In this document: positions 38,348 through 47,261 of the stretch, piece by piece
Position numbering within the stretch: the first letter of the stretch is position 1
Layout of the letters: each line of letters opens with the position of its first letter
DNA from: Caenispirillum bisanense
Lineage (GTDB): Bacteria > Pseudomonadota > Alphaproteobacteria > Rhodospirillales > UBA2165
Direction of reading: 5' to 3'
NCBI GenBank assembly: GCA_945877815.1
Contig: CAMDWJ010000017.1
Location: 26,219-90,218 of the forward strand
Length of the DNA stretch: 64,000 nucleotides
The notes under the pieces: model-generated
What the model was told of the DNA's origin: nothing
Databases searched by the model: none
Seen by the model: only the letters and a program-made list of their open reading frames with translations
Translations under genes and position numbers: made by a program

Positions 38348-39718
38348 TTAGATGTAGTAAAGGACTGCGCCGATGCAAGCTGCGGCCCCCAAAACCAACA
38401 TCACGTTGATATGGAAGCGCAGCATGGCGACGACTGCTGCCGCAGCGAGCACGGCGATGTTCCAATCCAGGCTCGCCCAATCCGGGACCAGCACCCGAAG
38501 GACGCCCACGTGGATTTCGTCCACCTTGGCGAACAGCACGTGGAAAGCAAACCAGACAACGAGATTGAGAATCACGCCGACCACGGCGGCGGTGATGGCG
38601 CCCAGCGCACCGCTCAGCGCCCTATTCCCGCGCAGGGATTCGATAAAGGGCGCGCCGAGAAAAATCCACAGGAAGCACGGCACGAATGTCACATAGGTCG
38701 TGATCGCGGCACCGATGACGCCGGCCGTCATGGGATCGAGCGAACCCGGATTGCGATAGGCGGCGATGAAACCCACGAATTGCAGAACCAGGATCAAGGG
38801 CCCGGGCGTGGTTTCGGCAAGACCGAGCCCGTCCAGCATCTCGCCGGTCTCAAGCCAACGATGCGTCTCGACCGCCTGTTGCGCGACATAGGCAAGCACC
38901 GCGTAAGCGCCGCCGAAGGTAACGACCGCCATCTTGCTGAAGAAAATTCCCTCCTGCACGAAGACGTGCGAGGTGCCGAGACAGGCGGCGAGCGCGATCA
39001 ACGGCGCAAACCAAAGCGTTCCCCAAATGAGCAGCACCTTGATCGCGCGCGCGGCCGAAGGCCGCGTATGCTCCAACGTTCCGGCCGCGAAGGCCGCATC
39101 GACCGTCGCCGCCTCGTTCATCCCACTCCCGGTCACGGGCAGGAAAAGAGCTGGAGCCATGCGCGCGCCCGCGAAACCAACGGCAGCGGCGGCGACAATG
39201 ATCAGCGGGAAAGGTGCTTCGAGAAAAAATATCAACCCGAACGCCACCGCGGCCAGGGCATACATGACCGCGTTTTTGAGCGCGCGGCGTGCGATGCGCG
39301 CCAAGGCTTCGATGACAACCGCGAGCACGGCCGCCTTGATGCCGTAGAAAATCGCCGTGACAAGCGTGACATCCTGGAAACCCGCATAGAGGATCGACAG
39401 GCCGAGCATGACGATCGCGCCCGGCAGGACGAATAGAATGCCCGCGACAAGCCCGCCTTTGGTCTTATGCAGCAGCCAGCCGATATAGGTCGCCAATTGC
39501 TGCGCCTCCGGCCCCGGCAGCAACATGCAGTAGTTGAGCATATGCAGGAACCGGCTCTCGCTGACCAATTGGCGCTCTTCGACCAGAATGCGATGCATCG
39601 TTGCGATCTGCCCAGCCGGCCCGCCGAAGCTCAGCAGGCCGATTTTGATCCAGATGCGGATGGCCTCGCCGAATGGAATCGAATGGGGGGCGAGGACGGG
39701 GACGGCCGGCTCTTTCAT
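38348..39718 (-). CDS. chrA: ChrA-family chromate transporter
   Basis: 456 aa, two homologous CHR halves with about 11-12 membrane helices. The first half has IGLLSFGGPAGQIATMHR and LPGPEAQQLATYIGW, the second VVTFGGAYAVLAYVAQQAVE and TPGPLILVLQFVGF, the paired signatures of long ChrA proteins. It exports chromate, or possibly another oxyanion. No chrB regulator or reductase is adjacent. Confidence 0.93.
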   Translation of the reverse strand: MKEPAVPVLAPHSIPFGEAIRIWIKIGLLSFGGPAGQIATMHRILVEERQLVSESRFLHMLNYCMLLPGPEAQQLATYIGWLLHKTKGGLVAGILFVLPGAIVMLGLSILYAGFQDVTLVTAIFYGIKAAVLAVVIEALARIARRALKNAVMYALAAVAFGLIFFLEAPFPLIIVAAAAVGFAGARMAPALFLPVTGSGMNEAATVDAAFAAGTLEHTRPSAARAIKVLLIWGTLWFAPLIALAACLGTSHVFVQEGIFFSKMAVVTFGGAYAVLAYVAQQAVETHRWLETGEMLDGLGLAETTPGPLILVLQFVGFIAAYRNPGSLDPMTAGVIGAAITTYVTFVPCFLWIFLGAPFIESLRGNRALSGALGAITAAVVGVILNLVVWFAFHVLFAKVDEIHVGVLRVLVPDWASLDWNIAVLAAAAVVAMLRFHINVMLVLGAAACIGAVLYYI

Positions 39719-39806
39719 CGGGCTATCGTCCCTTCACGTTACGCACGGAAATGGCGGATGGCTTCAGGACTCAGCCGCATTAACGCCAATAACTTATGGG
39801 AAGGAC

Positions 39807-39882
39807 TGGTGGAGCAGAGGGGGATCGAACCCCTGACCTCGACATTGCGAACGTCGCGCTCTCCCAACTGAGCTACTGCCCC
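39807..39882 (-). tRNA. tRNA-Ala (anticodon CGC)
   Basis: 76 bases including an encoded CCA. The seven-base acceptor stem GGGGCAG/CTGCTCC has G3:U70, the alanine identity pair. The D arm contains TAGCTCAGTTGGGAGAGC, the anticodon loop is TTCGCAA (anticodon CGC, reads GCG), and GGTTCGATCC forms the T arm. Nearby ORFs across it are artefacts. Confidence 0.97.
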
Positions 39883-40029
39883 TTCGCCGCGCCCTTTTCG
39901 GGCGGGCGGAATATGTGGCGGGGGCCCAATCAAGTCAAGCGGGCTGGACGATTTCCGGCCCCGCCTTGCCTCCATGCGGTACTCCGGTTAGGGTCCGCCG
40001 ACCCGCGCCGCAACGGATTCCCGAAGCCC

Positions 40030-40317
40030 ATGCACTCCCTTCTGACCGTCATCGACATCATCCTCGAACTCTATATGTGGTGCATCATTATCGCCGCCAT
40101 CATGAGTTGGCTGTCGATCGGTGGGGTGCTCAACACCAGCAACCGCTTCGTCTATATGGTCTCGGATTTCCTATACCGGATCACCGAACCGGCATTGCGC
40201 CAGCTTCGCCGTTTCATTCCTGCGGTCGGCGGGATCGATCTGTCTTCGGTAGCGCTCATCTTGCTCATCTATCTCGTGCGATCCCTACTTCGCGAATATG
40301 GCGGCGCGCTTGTTTAA
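40030..40317 (+). CDS. YggT family membrane protein
   Basis: 95 aa from [17 protein letters not shown]; the longer ORF begins inside the tRNA. Two membrane helices flank a loop with [27 protein letters not shown], the YggT signature. Linked in other bacteria to cell-division and osmotic functions, not firmly defined. It overlaps the DUF167 gene by 20 bases, the usual yggT-yggU pairing. Confidence 0.92.
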   Translation: MHSLLTVIDIILELYMWCIIIAAIMSWLSIGGVLNTSNRFVYMVSDFLYRITEPALRQLRRFIPAVGGIDLSSVALILLIYLVRSLLREYGGALV

Positions 40318-40627
40318 TGCGGTCGCGGCGGGGCTCGCCGTGTCGCTGCGTGTCACGCCGAATGCCGCACGCGCGCGCATCGACGGCATCGCCGCCGAAG
40401 CCGATGGCACGGAATTTCTGAAAGTCGCCGTCACCGCGACGCCGGAAGACGGCAAGGCCAATGCGGCCGTCATCAAATTGTTGGCCAAGGAATGGCGTTT
40501 GCCGAAAACGAGCTTGTCCATCGCCAGCGGCGCGCGCGCCCGGCGCAAGACGCTCGTCATTGCGGGCGATGTGCGCGAGTTGGAAACGAAATTGATCGGT
40601 TGGCTGAAACTTCACGAAGCCGCCTGA
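40298..40627 (+). CDS. DUF167 (YggU) family protein
   Basis: 109 aa, cytoplasmic. [15 protein letters not shown] and [34 protein letters not shown] are the family signatures. Function unknown. It follows yggT with overlapping reading frames and precedes folD by 28 bases. Confidence 0.93.
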   Translation: MAARLFNAVAAGLAVSLRVTPNAARARIDGIAAEADGTEFLKVAVTATPEDGKANAAVIKLLAKEWRLPKTSLSIASGARARRKTLVIAGDVRELETKLIGWLKLHEAA

Positions 40628-40655
40628 CGCGAGTTTATCTGTAGGGGACTGAGGT

Positions 40656-41555
40656 ATGACCGAAGCGGTACGGATCGATGGCAAGGCCTTCGCCGATAAA
40701 CTGCGCGCACGCGTCGCCGAACAAGTGCGCGAACTCAAGAGCGCGCACGGACTGACTCCGGGACTCGCCGTGGTCATCGTCGGCGACGATCCGGCAAGCC
40801 ACGTCTATGTGCGCAACAAGAACAAGTCGACCCTCGAAGCGGGCATGAAATCCTTCGAGCACCAGCTGCCGATCGATACGTCGCAAAAAGAGCTTTTAAC
40901 CCTGATCGATGGCTTGAACAGCGATCCCGCAGTGCACGGGATACTCGTGCAGTTGCCTCTGCCGAAACAGATCGACGAGCAGGCCGTACTCGCAAAGATC
41001 GACCCCAACAAGGATGTCGACGGCTTCCACGTCATCAATGCCGGCCGCCTTGCGACCGGCATGCCCGGCCTTGTGCCGTGTACGCCGCTCGGTTGTCTTT
41101 TGCTGATCAAGGATACGCTCGGCAAGGATCTGTCGGGACTGCGCGCCGTCGTGCTCGGCCGCTCCAATATCGTCGGCAAGCCGATGGCGCAATTGCTGCT
41201 GCGCGAAAGCTGCACGGTGACGATCGCCCATTCGCGCACTAAGGATTTGGCCGAGGAATGCCGCCGCGCCGATATCCTGGTCGCTGCCGTAGGCCGCGCC
41301 CAGATGGTGAAGGGCGATTGGATCAAACCGGGTGCAGTGGTCATCGATGTCGGAATCAACCGTATTCCTCCGGCGGAAGTGGGCGGCAAGGATCGGCTCG
41401 TCGGCGACGTCGATTACGCCGAATGCGCGAAGGTCGCAGGCGCGATCACCCCGGTGCCGGGCGGCGTTGGCCCGATGACCATTGCCTGCCTGCTCGCCAA
41501 TACGGTGACGGCGGCCTGCGCGCTCAAAGGTATCGCGGTTCCCGATGTCGGATAA
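40656..41555 (+). CDS. folD: Bifunctional methylenetetrahydrofolate dehydrogenase/cyclohydrolase
   Basis: 299 aa. Interconverts methylene-, methenyl- and formyl-tetrahydrofolate with [19 protein letters not shown] (catalytic Lys region), [40 protein letters not shown] and [11 protein letters not shown] are complete. The end overlaps the DUF35 gene by 11 bases, so read-through into the thiolase pair is likely. Confidence 0.97.
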   Translation: MTEAVRIDGKAFADKLRARVAEQVRELKSAHGLTPGLAVVIVGDDPASHVYVRNKNKSTLEAGMKSFEHQLPIDTSQKELLTLIDGLNSDPAVHGILVQLPLPKQIDEQAVLAKIDPNKDVDGFHVINAGRLATGMPGLVPCTPLGCLLLIKDTLGKDLSGLRAVVLGRSNIVGKPMAQLLLRESCTVTIAHSRTKDLAEECRRADILVAAVGRAQMVKGDWIKPGAVVIDVGINRIPPAEVGGKDRLVGDVDYAECAKVAGAITPVPGGVGPMTIACLLANTVTAACALKGIAVPDVG

Positions 41556-41952
41556 GCCCACCCCTGCACCCATCGCCAATCCCGGGCCAGATATGATCTA
41601 TCAGCAGGCCCTCGCCGCCGGCATGTTCAAGATCCAGCACTGCGCCGGGTGCAACGCCTACGTCTTCTATCCGCGCCATCTGTGCCCGGAATGCGGCTCG
41701 GCCAAACTCGAATGGGTTCAGGCATCGGGCAAAGGCACGGTCTACACGACGACCATGGTTCGCCAACGCCCCGAGGCCGGCGGCAACAAGAATCTCTGCG
41801 TCGTTGAGTTGGCCGAAGGTCCTCGCCTGATGAGCCGTGTCGAAGGCATCGCAGCCGACGAGGTCAAGATCGACATGGCCGTGACCGCCGAGATCGTGGG
41901 CAGCGGCGAGGAGCCGAAATTCATCGTGTTCCGCGCCGAGGCGAAACAATGA
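41545..41952 (+). CDS. DUF35 zinc-ribbon/OB-fold protein
   Basis: 135 aa. [21 protein letters not shown] holds four Cys of a zinc ribbon, and an OB-fold follows ([19 protein letters not shown]...). Such proteins partner SCP2-type thiolases or HMG-CoA synthases and bind acyl-CoA. Its stop overlaps the start of the thiolase gene by four bases, so a complex is very likely. Confidence 0.9.
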   Translation: MSDKPTPAPIANPGPDMIYQQALAAGMFKIQHCAGCNAYVFYPRHLCPECGSAKLEWVQASGKGTVYTTTMVRQRPEAGGNKNLCVVELAEGPRLMSRVEGIAADEVKIDMAVTAEIVGSGEEPKFIVFRAEAKQ

Positions 41953-43094
41953 GTACCCAGGGCATCCGCGGAAAGGCCGCGATCGTCGGCGTCGGCATTT
42001 CCGAACACGGCGAGGTTCCGGGCTGGTCCCATTTCGAGCTGATGGCCCAGGCGGTCGAGCGCGCCTGCGCCGATGCCGGCATCAAATCCAAGGATATCGA
42101 CGGTGTCTTCGCCGCGATCACACCTTCGGGCTTGCCGGTCTCGATGGTCAGCGAATATCTCGGCCTGCAACCCAAGGTGCTGGAAGGCACCATGTTGGGC
42201 GGCTCGTCCTTCGTGAATTTCCTGTCGTGGGCGGCGCTCGCCCTCGATGCCGGATTGTGCGAGGTGGCGCTTATCACCTACGGCAGCAATGCGCGCTCGA
42301 GCAAGCGACGCCCGGGCGGCGACCTGGTGCCCTACGAGTCGCCCTTTGGCCCGCGTCTGGTCGATGGCTATGCCATGGCCGCCGCTCGTCACATGTATCA
42401 ATATGGGACCAAACGCGAGCACCTGGCCGAGGTCGCGGTCGCGGCGCGCGCCTGGGCGCGTCTCAACCCCAAGGCGATGATGCGTGACCCTCTTACAATC
42501 GAAGATGCGCTCAAATCGCGCATGATCGCAGATCCCCTGACCCTGCTCGATTGCTGCCTGATCACCGACGGCGCCGGCGCGATCATAATGACCCGCGCCG
42601 AACGCGCCAAGGATTACCCAAACAAACCGGTCTATATACTGGGCGCGGCGGCCGAACATTCGCACATGCAGATCGCGCAGATGCGCGACTTGACCGTGAC
42701 GGCGGCAGCCCGATCGGGGCCCCGCGCGTTTGCTATGGCCGGACTGAAGCCCACCGATATGAGCCTGGCCATGCTCTATGACGCCTTCACCATCAATACG
42801 ATCCTGTTCCTCGAAGATCTGGGGTTTTGCAAGAAGGGCGAGGGCGGGGCGTTTGTATCGGGCGGCACTATCGCGCCGGGCGGGCGGCTCGCGGTCAATA
42901 CCAACGGCGGCGGACTTTCCTGTCTTCATCCCGGCATGTACGGCATCTTCCTGATCGCCGAAGCCGCGATCCAATTGCGGGGACTGGCGGGCGAGCGTCA
43001 GGTGGCCGGCGCTGCGACCGCCGTGGTGCACGGCAATGGCGGCACCTTGTCGACCCAGGTCACCGCCGTGCTTGGGACCGCCGAGACTCTCTAG
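41949..43094 (+). CDS. Thiolase-like protein (SCP-x type) paired with DUF35
   Basis: 381 aa. AAIVGVGISEHGEV at the start and LCEVALITYGSN, TIAPGGRLAVNTNGGGLSCLHPG (C-terminal thiolase half) place it among SCP2-like thiolases. At the usual position of the acyl-accepting Cys it reads MLGGSSFVNFLSWA, with Ser. So it may act as a retro-aldolase or acyl-CoA lyase rather than a condensing thiolase, as described for some DUF35 partners in steroid degradation; the substrate is unknown. Confidence 0.85.
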   Translation: MSTQGIRGKAAIVGVGISEHGEVPGWSHFELMAQAVERACADAGIKSKDIDGVFAAITPSGLPVSMVSEYLGLQPKVLEGTMLGGSSFVNFLSWAALALDAGLCEVALITYGSNARSSKRRPGGDLVPYESPFGPRLVDGYAMAAARHMYQYGTKREHLAEVAVAARAWARLNPKAMMRDPLTIEDALKSRMIADPLTLLDCCLITDGAGAIIMTRAERAKDYPNKPVYILGAAAEHSHMQIAQMRDLTVTAAARSGPRAFAMAGLKPTDMSLAMLYDAFTINTILFLEDLGFCKKGEGGAFVSGGTIAPGGRLAVNTNGGGLSCLHPGMYGIFLIAEAAIQLRGLAGERQVAGAATAVVHGNGGTLSTQVTAVLGTAETL

Positions 43095-43213
43095 CCGGTT
43101 TCGCCATGATTTCGGCTGGCCCCATCTATTGTGAAGGGGCCGAATCGGCTTCAATATTGTCGGCCGTCCAAAAGTAAAGATATGTCGCAGCGGCCCAGGA
43201 TAACGCCATCGAC

Positions 43214-44422
43214 ATGCCCGACCCGATCAGCCTGCAAGACATAGCCGCGATTGTTGCCTCGGTGCCAAAGGGCGCTGACAGGGGAACGCTGACCGGCGCC
43301 ATCGACAAGGCAGTGGATGGGGTCACCGGAAATCTGCAGGCCGCAACCACGGCGCTGTCACCCGACCTCCTCAAGATCACGAAATTCACACTCGAATTTC
43401 TCGAAGCCTGCGGCAAAATGGGCGATCCCAGCTTCCGCACCCATATCAAGGCGCGGGCCAGCGAACTCCATAACGAACTTTCGATAGCCGCTGCAAAAGC
43501 CGCAGCAAACGCACCCAAGCCGCCCGCCATCGATCCCAATGCAAAGACCTATGATTCATTTGAGCCGGCCTTCGCGGACTATTTTTGCGAATTCATCGGC
43601 CTGCGCCTGCGCGCTTTTCAAATCGATTCCGATCCGCCGCCCTTCGCCTATGTTCTCAATAAAAATTTCGAGGCCGTCTTCCTCGGCACCGTGCGGACAC
43701 AGGTCTTGCCGGAAATCCTCAAGGGCCGGCGCATCCGCAATATGGCCGACAGCGTCGTGGTCACCGATCTCACGCGCAATTTCTTCTTCGAAGAATTTCT
43801 GAAGGATCCGAGCGAAAACCCGACGCACATGCTGTGGACCGGATTGATGGACGATTTCCGCCTAACCCTCACCCCGCCGCCTGAACCGAAGAAGAAGAAG
43901 GATGCGAAGGGCGGCATTGCCGGCATGTTCGCAAAAAAGGCGGCGGCGCCGGCGCCCAAAAAGACGGCCACGGGCGATCGCTTCGCCATGGCCGAGAAAT
44001 TCCTCAAGGCCTTGCAGAAGGGCGCGCAAGACAACGGATTCGATCCGCCCCGCGTTGAGGATATCCGCTTCTTCCGCGCGCTGATCGATTACAAGATGGG
44101 CGACATCGAAGCCAATAAGAAGGCGCTTGGGCAATTGCTCGCCCAGGAAAATCTGCAAGACGAGGATTTGAAGGCCCGCGAAGGTGCTACCCGCGATTGG
44201 CTCTATCGCACCGTCGAACGCCTACCGCCTCATTGCGGCGAACTGCTGGCACTCTGGGCCTATCATACGCATGGCGAATTGTTCTCCCAGCAGATGCTGC
44301 GTTCCTTCATGATGGGACAGGGCACCACCGAAAAAGCGCGCGAACGCGCAGTGCCGATGTTCTCGCGCTGGATGAAGGATGTTATCGGCGTACAGGCACC
44401 GGCGCAGGCCGCAGAGGAATAA
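43214..44422 (+). CDS. Hypothetical protein, 402 aa
   Basis: No signal peptide or membrane helix. I do not recognise the family. Two helical halves are joined by a Lys/Ala/Pro-rich linker (about 225-260, PEPKKKKDAKGGIAGMF and KKAAAPAPKK). The N-terminal half has FEPAFADYFCEFIGLRLRAF, the C-terminal half HCGELLALWAYHTHGELFSQQM. The regular composition and full-length frame support real coding. It stops two bases before convergent ccoS. Confidence 0.6.
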   Translation: MPDPISLQDIAAIVASVPKGADRGTLTGAIDKAVDGVTGNLQAATTALSPDLLKITKFTLEFLEACGKMGDPSFRTHIKARASELHNELSIAAAKAAANAPKPPAIDPNAKTYDSFEPAFADYFCEFIGLRLRAFQIDSDPPPFAYVLNKNFEAVFLGTVRTQVLPEILKGRRIRNMADSVVVTDLTRNFFFEEFLKDPSENPTHMLWTGLMDDFRLTLTPPPEPKKKKDAKGGIAGMFAKKAAAPAPKKTATGDRFAMAEKFLKALQKGAQDNGFDPPRVEDIRFFRALIDYKMGDIEANKKALGQLLAQENLQDEDLKAREGATRDWLYRTVERLPPHCGELLALWAYHTHGELFSQQMLRSFMMGQGTTEKARERAVPMFSRWMKDVIGVQAPAQAAEE

Positions 44423-44424
44423 GT

Positions 44425-44592
44425 TCAGGCACCCGGCGAACGGTCATTTTTCGGGTCGTCTTCGATCAAGATCCGGTGCGCGGCTCCCTCGATATCCTCG
44501 AATTGTCCGCTTCGAAGCGCCCAGATGAACGCCACAAGCCCGAGGATTCCAAGAAAAAGGGCGGCCGGCATCAGATAGACGAGAACATCCAC
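44425..44592 (-). CDS. ccoS: cbb3 oxidase assembly protein CcoS
   Basis: 55 aa from a GTG start, too short for the ORF track. It begins MDVLVYLMPAALFLGILGLVAFIWALRSGQ, a single membrane helix followed by FEDIEGAAHRIL, the classic CcoS pattern. Needed for cofactor insertion into cbb3 oxidase in other bacteria. It starts 9 bases after the ccoI stop and ends the cluster. Confidence 0.9.
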   Translation of the reverse strand: MDVLVYLMPAALFLGILGLVAFIWALRSGQFEDIEGAAHRILIEDDPKNDRSPGA

Positions 44593-44601
44593 CGTCGCCT
44601 C

Positions 44602-46776
44602 CTACAGTTTGATCCGCCGCAATCGGACTGCGTTCAACGTGACCAGAATCGACGAGGTCGACATCGCAATTGCCGCGACCAGCGGCGTCACTAAACCTGC
44701 TACGGCGATCGGCACCGCAAACGCGTTATAGGCTATCGAAAGCGCGATATTCTCGCGCACGCGTGCCTGGGCACCCTGACCAACCCGCACCATCCAAACG
44801 ACGGGAGCCAGGAACTTGCCCTGAAACACGATGTCCGCCGCCGTGCGGCTTATATCGGCGCCGGAGGCCGGCGATGCCGAAACGAATCCCGCCGCCAAGG
44901 CAGGTGCATCATTCAAGCCGTCGCCGACCATCAGCACCCGATGCCCGGCGAGAGCGAATTCATGGACCGCATCGACCTTTTCATTTGGACGGCACCCGGC
45001 CTGCCAGTCTGCGATGCCGAGCTTGTTCGCGACAGCCGCGACGGAAGCCGTGTGATCGCCGGACAGAATCGCGACATGTATCCCAAGCGCCTGAAGTGCC
45101 GCGACGGTTTCCACGGCGTCCTCCTTGAGAGAGTCACGGAACCGGAAACGATGATAGGTTCCGCCGGACGCACTGTACCAAAGTTCCGGGCCATCGAACG
45201 GCGTTTCCAGTGCACCGGGAGCCGCCCAGGCGCGACGCCCAAGCCGCACAACTTCACCCCCAATCGTTCCCTCGACGCCGGAACCTGCGACCTCGACCAC
45301 ATTCACGGCGCACGGTTTCGGCAAATGCGCACCGGCATCGGCTACGGCACGCGACAGCGGATGGCGGCTGGCACCGGCAAGCGCCGCCGCCTCGGCCAGA
45401 ATTCCGTCGCCGGGACGTTCGACCAGTTCCAACTCGCCGCGCGTCAGCGTTCCCGTCTTGTCGAAGATCACGGTATCGACCTGGGCCAGCCGTTCCAAAG
45501 CATCCGGGGTCTTCACCAAAACACCACGCGTGAACAAAAGTCCATGCGCAACGACGCGTACTACCGGGACTGCGAGCCCCAAGGCGCACGGGCAGGTGAT
45601 GATCAGAACAGCTACGGCGTTGAGAAGACCGTCATGGACGCCCGCCCCCAACATCCACCACAAAACGAACGTGCCAAAGGCCAAGGCGTGCACCGCCGGG
45701 GAATAAAAGCGGGCGATACGATCGACCAACACGACGTATGCGGATCGTCCGCGCTCGGCCGTCTCCATCAGGCGGACGATGTCGGCGAGCAGCGTGTCGC
45801 CCACCGCTGCTTTGACCCGGATCGACAATGGTCCCGTGAGATTGAGGGTCCCGGCATAAACCGCGCCGCCGGGACGAATCGTCTCGGGGACGGCCTCGCC
45901 CGTCAATAAGCTCGAATCAATATCGGATACGCCGGTGGCTACAATACCGTCGACTGGAATTTTTTCGCCGGGCGATAAGGCGACCATCATTTCGGGCGCG
46001 ACATCGCCGAGCGGCACAACTCGTTCGTGCCCATCGGGGTCGATCAGCCGAGCCGTTTCGCCGGACATCGATAGAAGGCTTGCCGCCGCAGACCGGGCAC
46101 GCGCGCGCGCGCTGTGATCGAGATATCGTCCGATCAGCAAAAAGAACAGTAAGGTGACGGCAGCGTCAAAATAAGCGTGCGGTCCACCGCTGATGGTTTC
46201 GGCAAGACTGACTCCGCTCGCGAGAATGACGGCCAGCGAGATCGGAACATCCATATTCATCGAGCCGGACCGCAACACCGACCAGGCCGATCTAAAGAAC
46301 GGCCGGCCCGCGAACGCGACAGCGGGCAGCGCGATCAGCGCCGAAAGCCAATGGAACAAACCGCGTGTCGCAGCGCCCATATCGTCGAGGGCACCCGCCC
46401 AAACCGAAACCGATAGCAGCATGACGTTGCCGGCGGCGAACCCCGCGACGGCCAGGGCCAGTAGCAATGCCCGTTCCTCGGCCGCACCCGCATCGACGGC
46501 AAGTGCCGCGCGATAAGGCATTGTTGGATAGCCAAGCGCGGTCACCGTTTGCAGGATGGTTTCCGGTTCCAGAGTTTCCGGAGCGAAATCGACCGAGAGA
46601 CGATGGGTACTCATGTTGAGCCGAACGCCGACCACGCCGGGCAGTCCGCTCACTGCCCGCTCAATCTTCGACATGCAGCCGGCGCAGTGCACATTTTGCA
46701 CCAAGAGTTCCAAATGCTCCGCGTCGGCACCGGCCGAATGGGTCGCGAGCGGAGCACTCGACGAAATCATGTTCAT
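44602..46776 (-). CDS. ccoI: Copper-exporting P-type ATPase CcoI (FixI)
   Basis: 724 aa. N-terminal metal-binding domain with VHCAGCMSKIE, eight predicted membrane helices, CPCALGLAVP in the transport site, DKTGTLTRG with the phosphorylated Asp, and GDGLNDAPALA. It delivers copper across the inner membrane for the cbb3 CuB centre. Overlaps ccoH by four bases. Confidence 0.95.
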   Translation of the reverse strand: MNMISSSAPLATHSAGADAEHLELLVQNVHCAGCMSKIERAVSGLPGVVGVRLNMSTHRLSVDFAPETLEPETILQTVTALGYPTMPYRAALAVDAGAAEERALLLALAVAGFAAGNVMLLSVSVWAGALDDMGAATRGLFHWLSALIALPAVAFAGRPFFRSAWSVLRSGSMNMDVPISLAVILASGVSLAETISGGPHAYFDAAVTLLFFLLIGRYLDHSARARARSAAASLLSMSGETARLIDPDGHERVVPLGDVAPEMMVALSPGEKIPVDGIVATGVSDIDSSLLTGEAVPETIRPGGAVYAGTLNLTGPLSIRVKAAVGDTLLADIVRLMETAERGRSAYVVLVDRIARFYSPAVHALAFGTFVLWWMLGAGVHDGLLNAVAVLIITCPCALGLAVPVVRVVAHGLLFTRGVLVKTPDALERLAQVDTVIFDKTGTLTRGELELVERPGDGILAEAAALAGASRHPLSRAVADAGAHLPKPCAVNVVEVAGSGVEGTIGGEVVRLGRRAWAAPGALETPFDGPELWYSASGGTYHRFRFRDSLKEDAVETVAALQALGIHVAILSGDHTASVAAVANKLGIADWQAGCRPNEKVDAVHEFALAGHRVLMVGDGLNDAPALAAGFVSASPASGADISRTAADIVFQGKFLAPVVWMVRVGQGAQARVRENIALSIAYNAFAVPIAVAGLVTPLVAAIAMSTSSILVTLNAVRLRRIKL

Positions 46777-47261
46777 GGTTTCACCCGGATTTCGTGGGTC
46801 ATGCGATAGCGGCGGCTATCGGCATGGACCGCCGCTATTTCGACCGACCACGCGCCCGCGAGCGGCGGAGCCACGCGCGCCCGATAGGCGCCATCGGCCT
46901 CACGCGTCAATTCCACCGACACGTCTTCGCCGGCACTTGCCGGCCGCTTTAGATTTACGGTGACGGAAAGTCCCGATAGTGGCGTCCCGCTCATATCCGC
47001 GATACGCACGGTCAGCTTGCCGTCGAGACCAAGATCGACTCCGCTGCGCCACCCCATGGCCGCCTGGACGCGCGCCTCGTCCAAGACCCGGTTGTAGCCA
47101 ACGCCGGCCTTATAGGCGTCTTGCTGACTTAGTCCCGGCCATGTCTCGAGCGCGAAGAAGATAAAGATGGCGTTCACCGCACCGACCACTGCCCAAAATA
47201 CGAGAAGGGCGATGAGAACCATGCGCCCGGTCAGGGGACGGGGCGAAGTCATGGCGGTCAT
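46773..47261 (-). CDS. ccoH: cbb3 oxidase accessory protein CcoH (FixH)
   Basis: 162 aa. One N-terminal membrane helix (about 14-34), then DAYKAGVGYNRVLDEARVQAAMGW and a beta-rich periplasmic part, typical FixH. Required for assembly with CcoI. Overlaps both ccoG and ccoI by four bases. Confidence 0.92.
   Translation of the reverse strand: MTAMTSPRPLTGRMVLIALLVFWAVVGAVNAIFIFFALETWPGLSQQDAYKAGVGYNRVLDEARVQAAMGWRSGVDLGLDGKLTVRIADMSGTPLSGLSVTVNLKRPASAGEDVSVELTREADGAYRARVAPPLAGAWSVEIAAVHADSRRYRMTHEIRVKP

Noticed and set aside
39796-40029. N-terminal extension of the YggT ORF
   Set aside because: It starts inside the tRNA-Ala gene, which is certain from its cloverleaf and G3:U70 pair.
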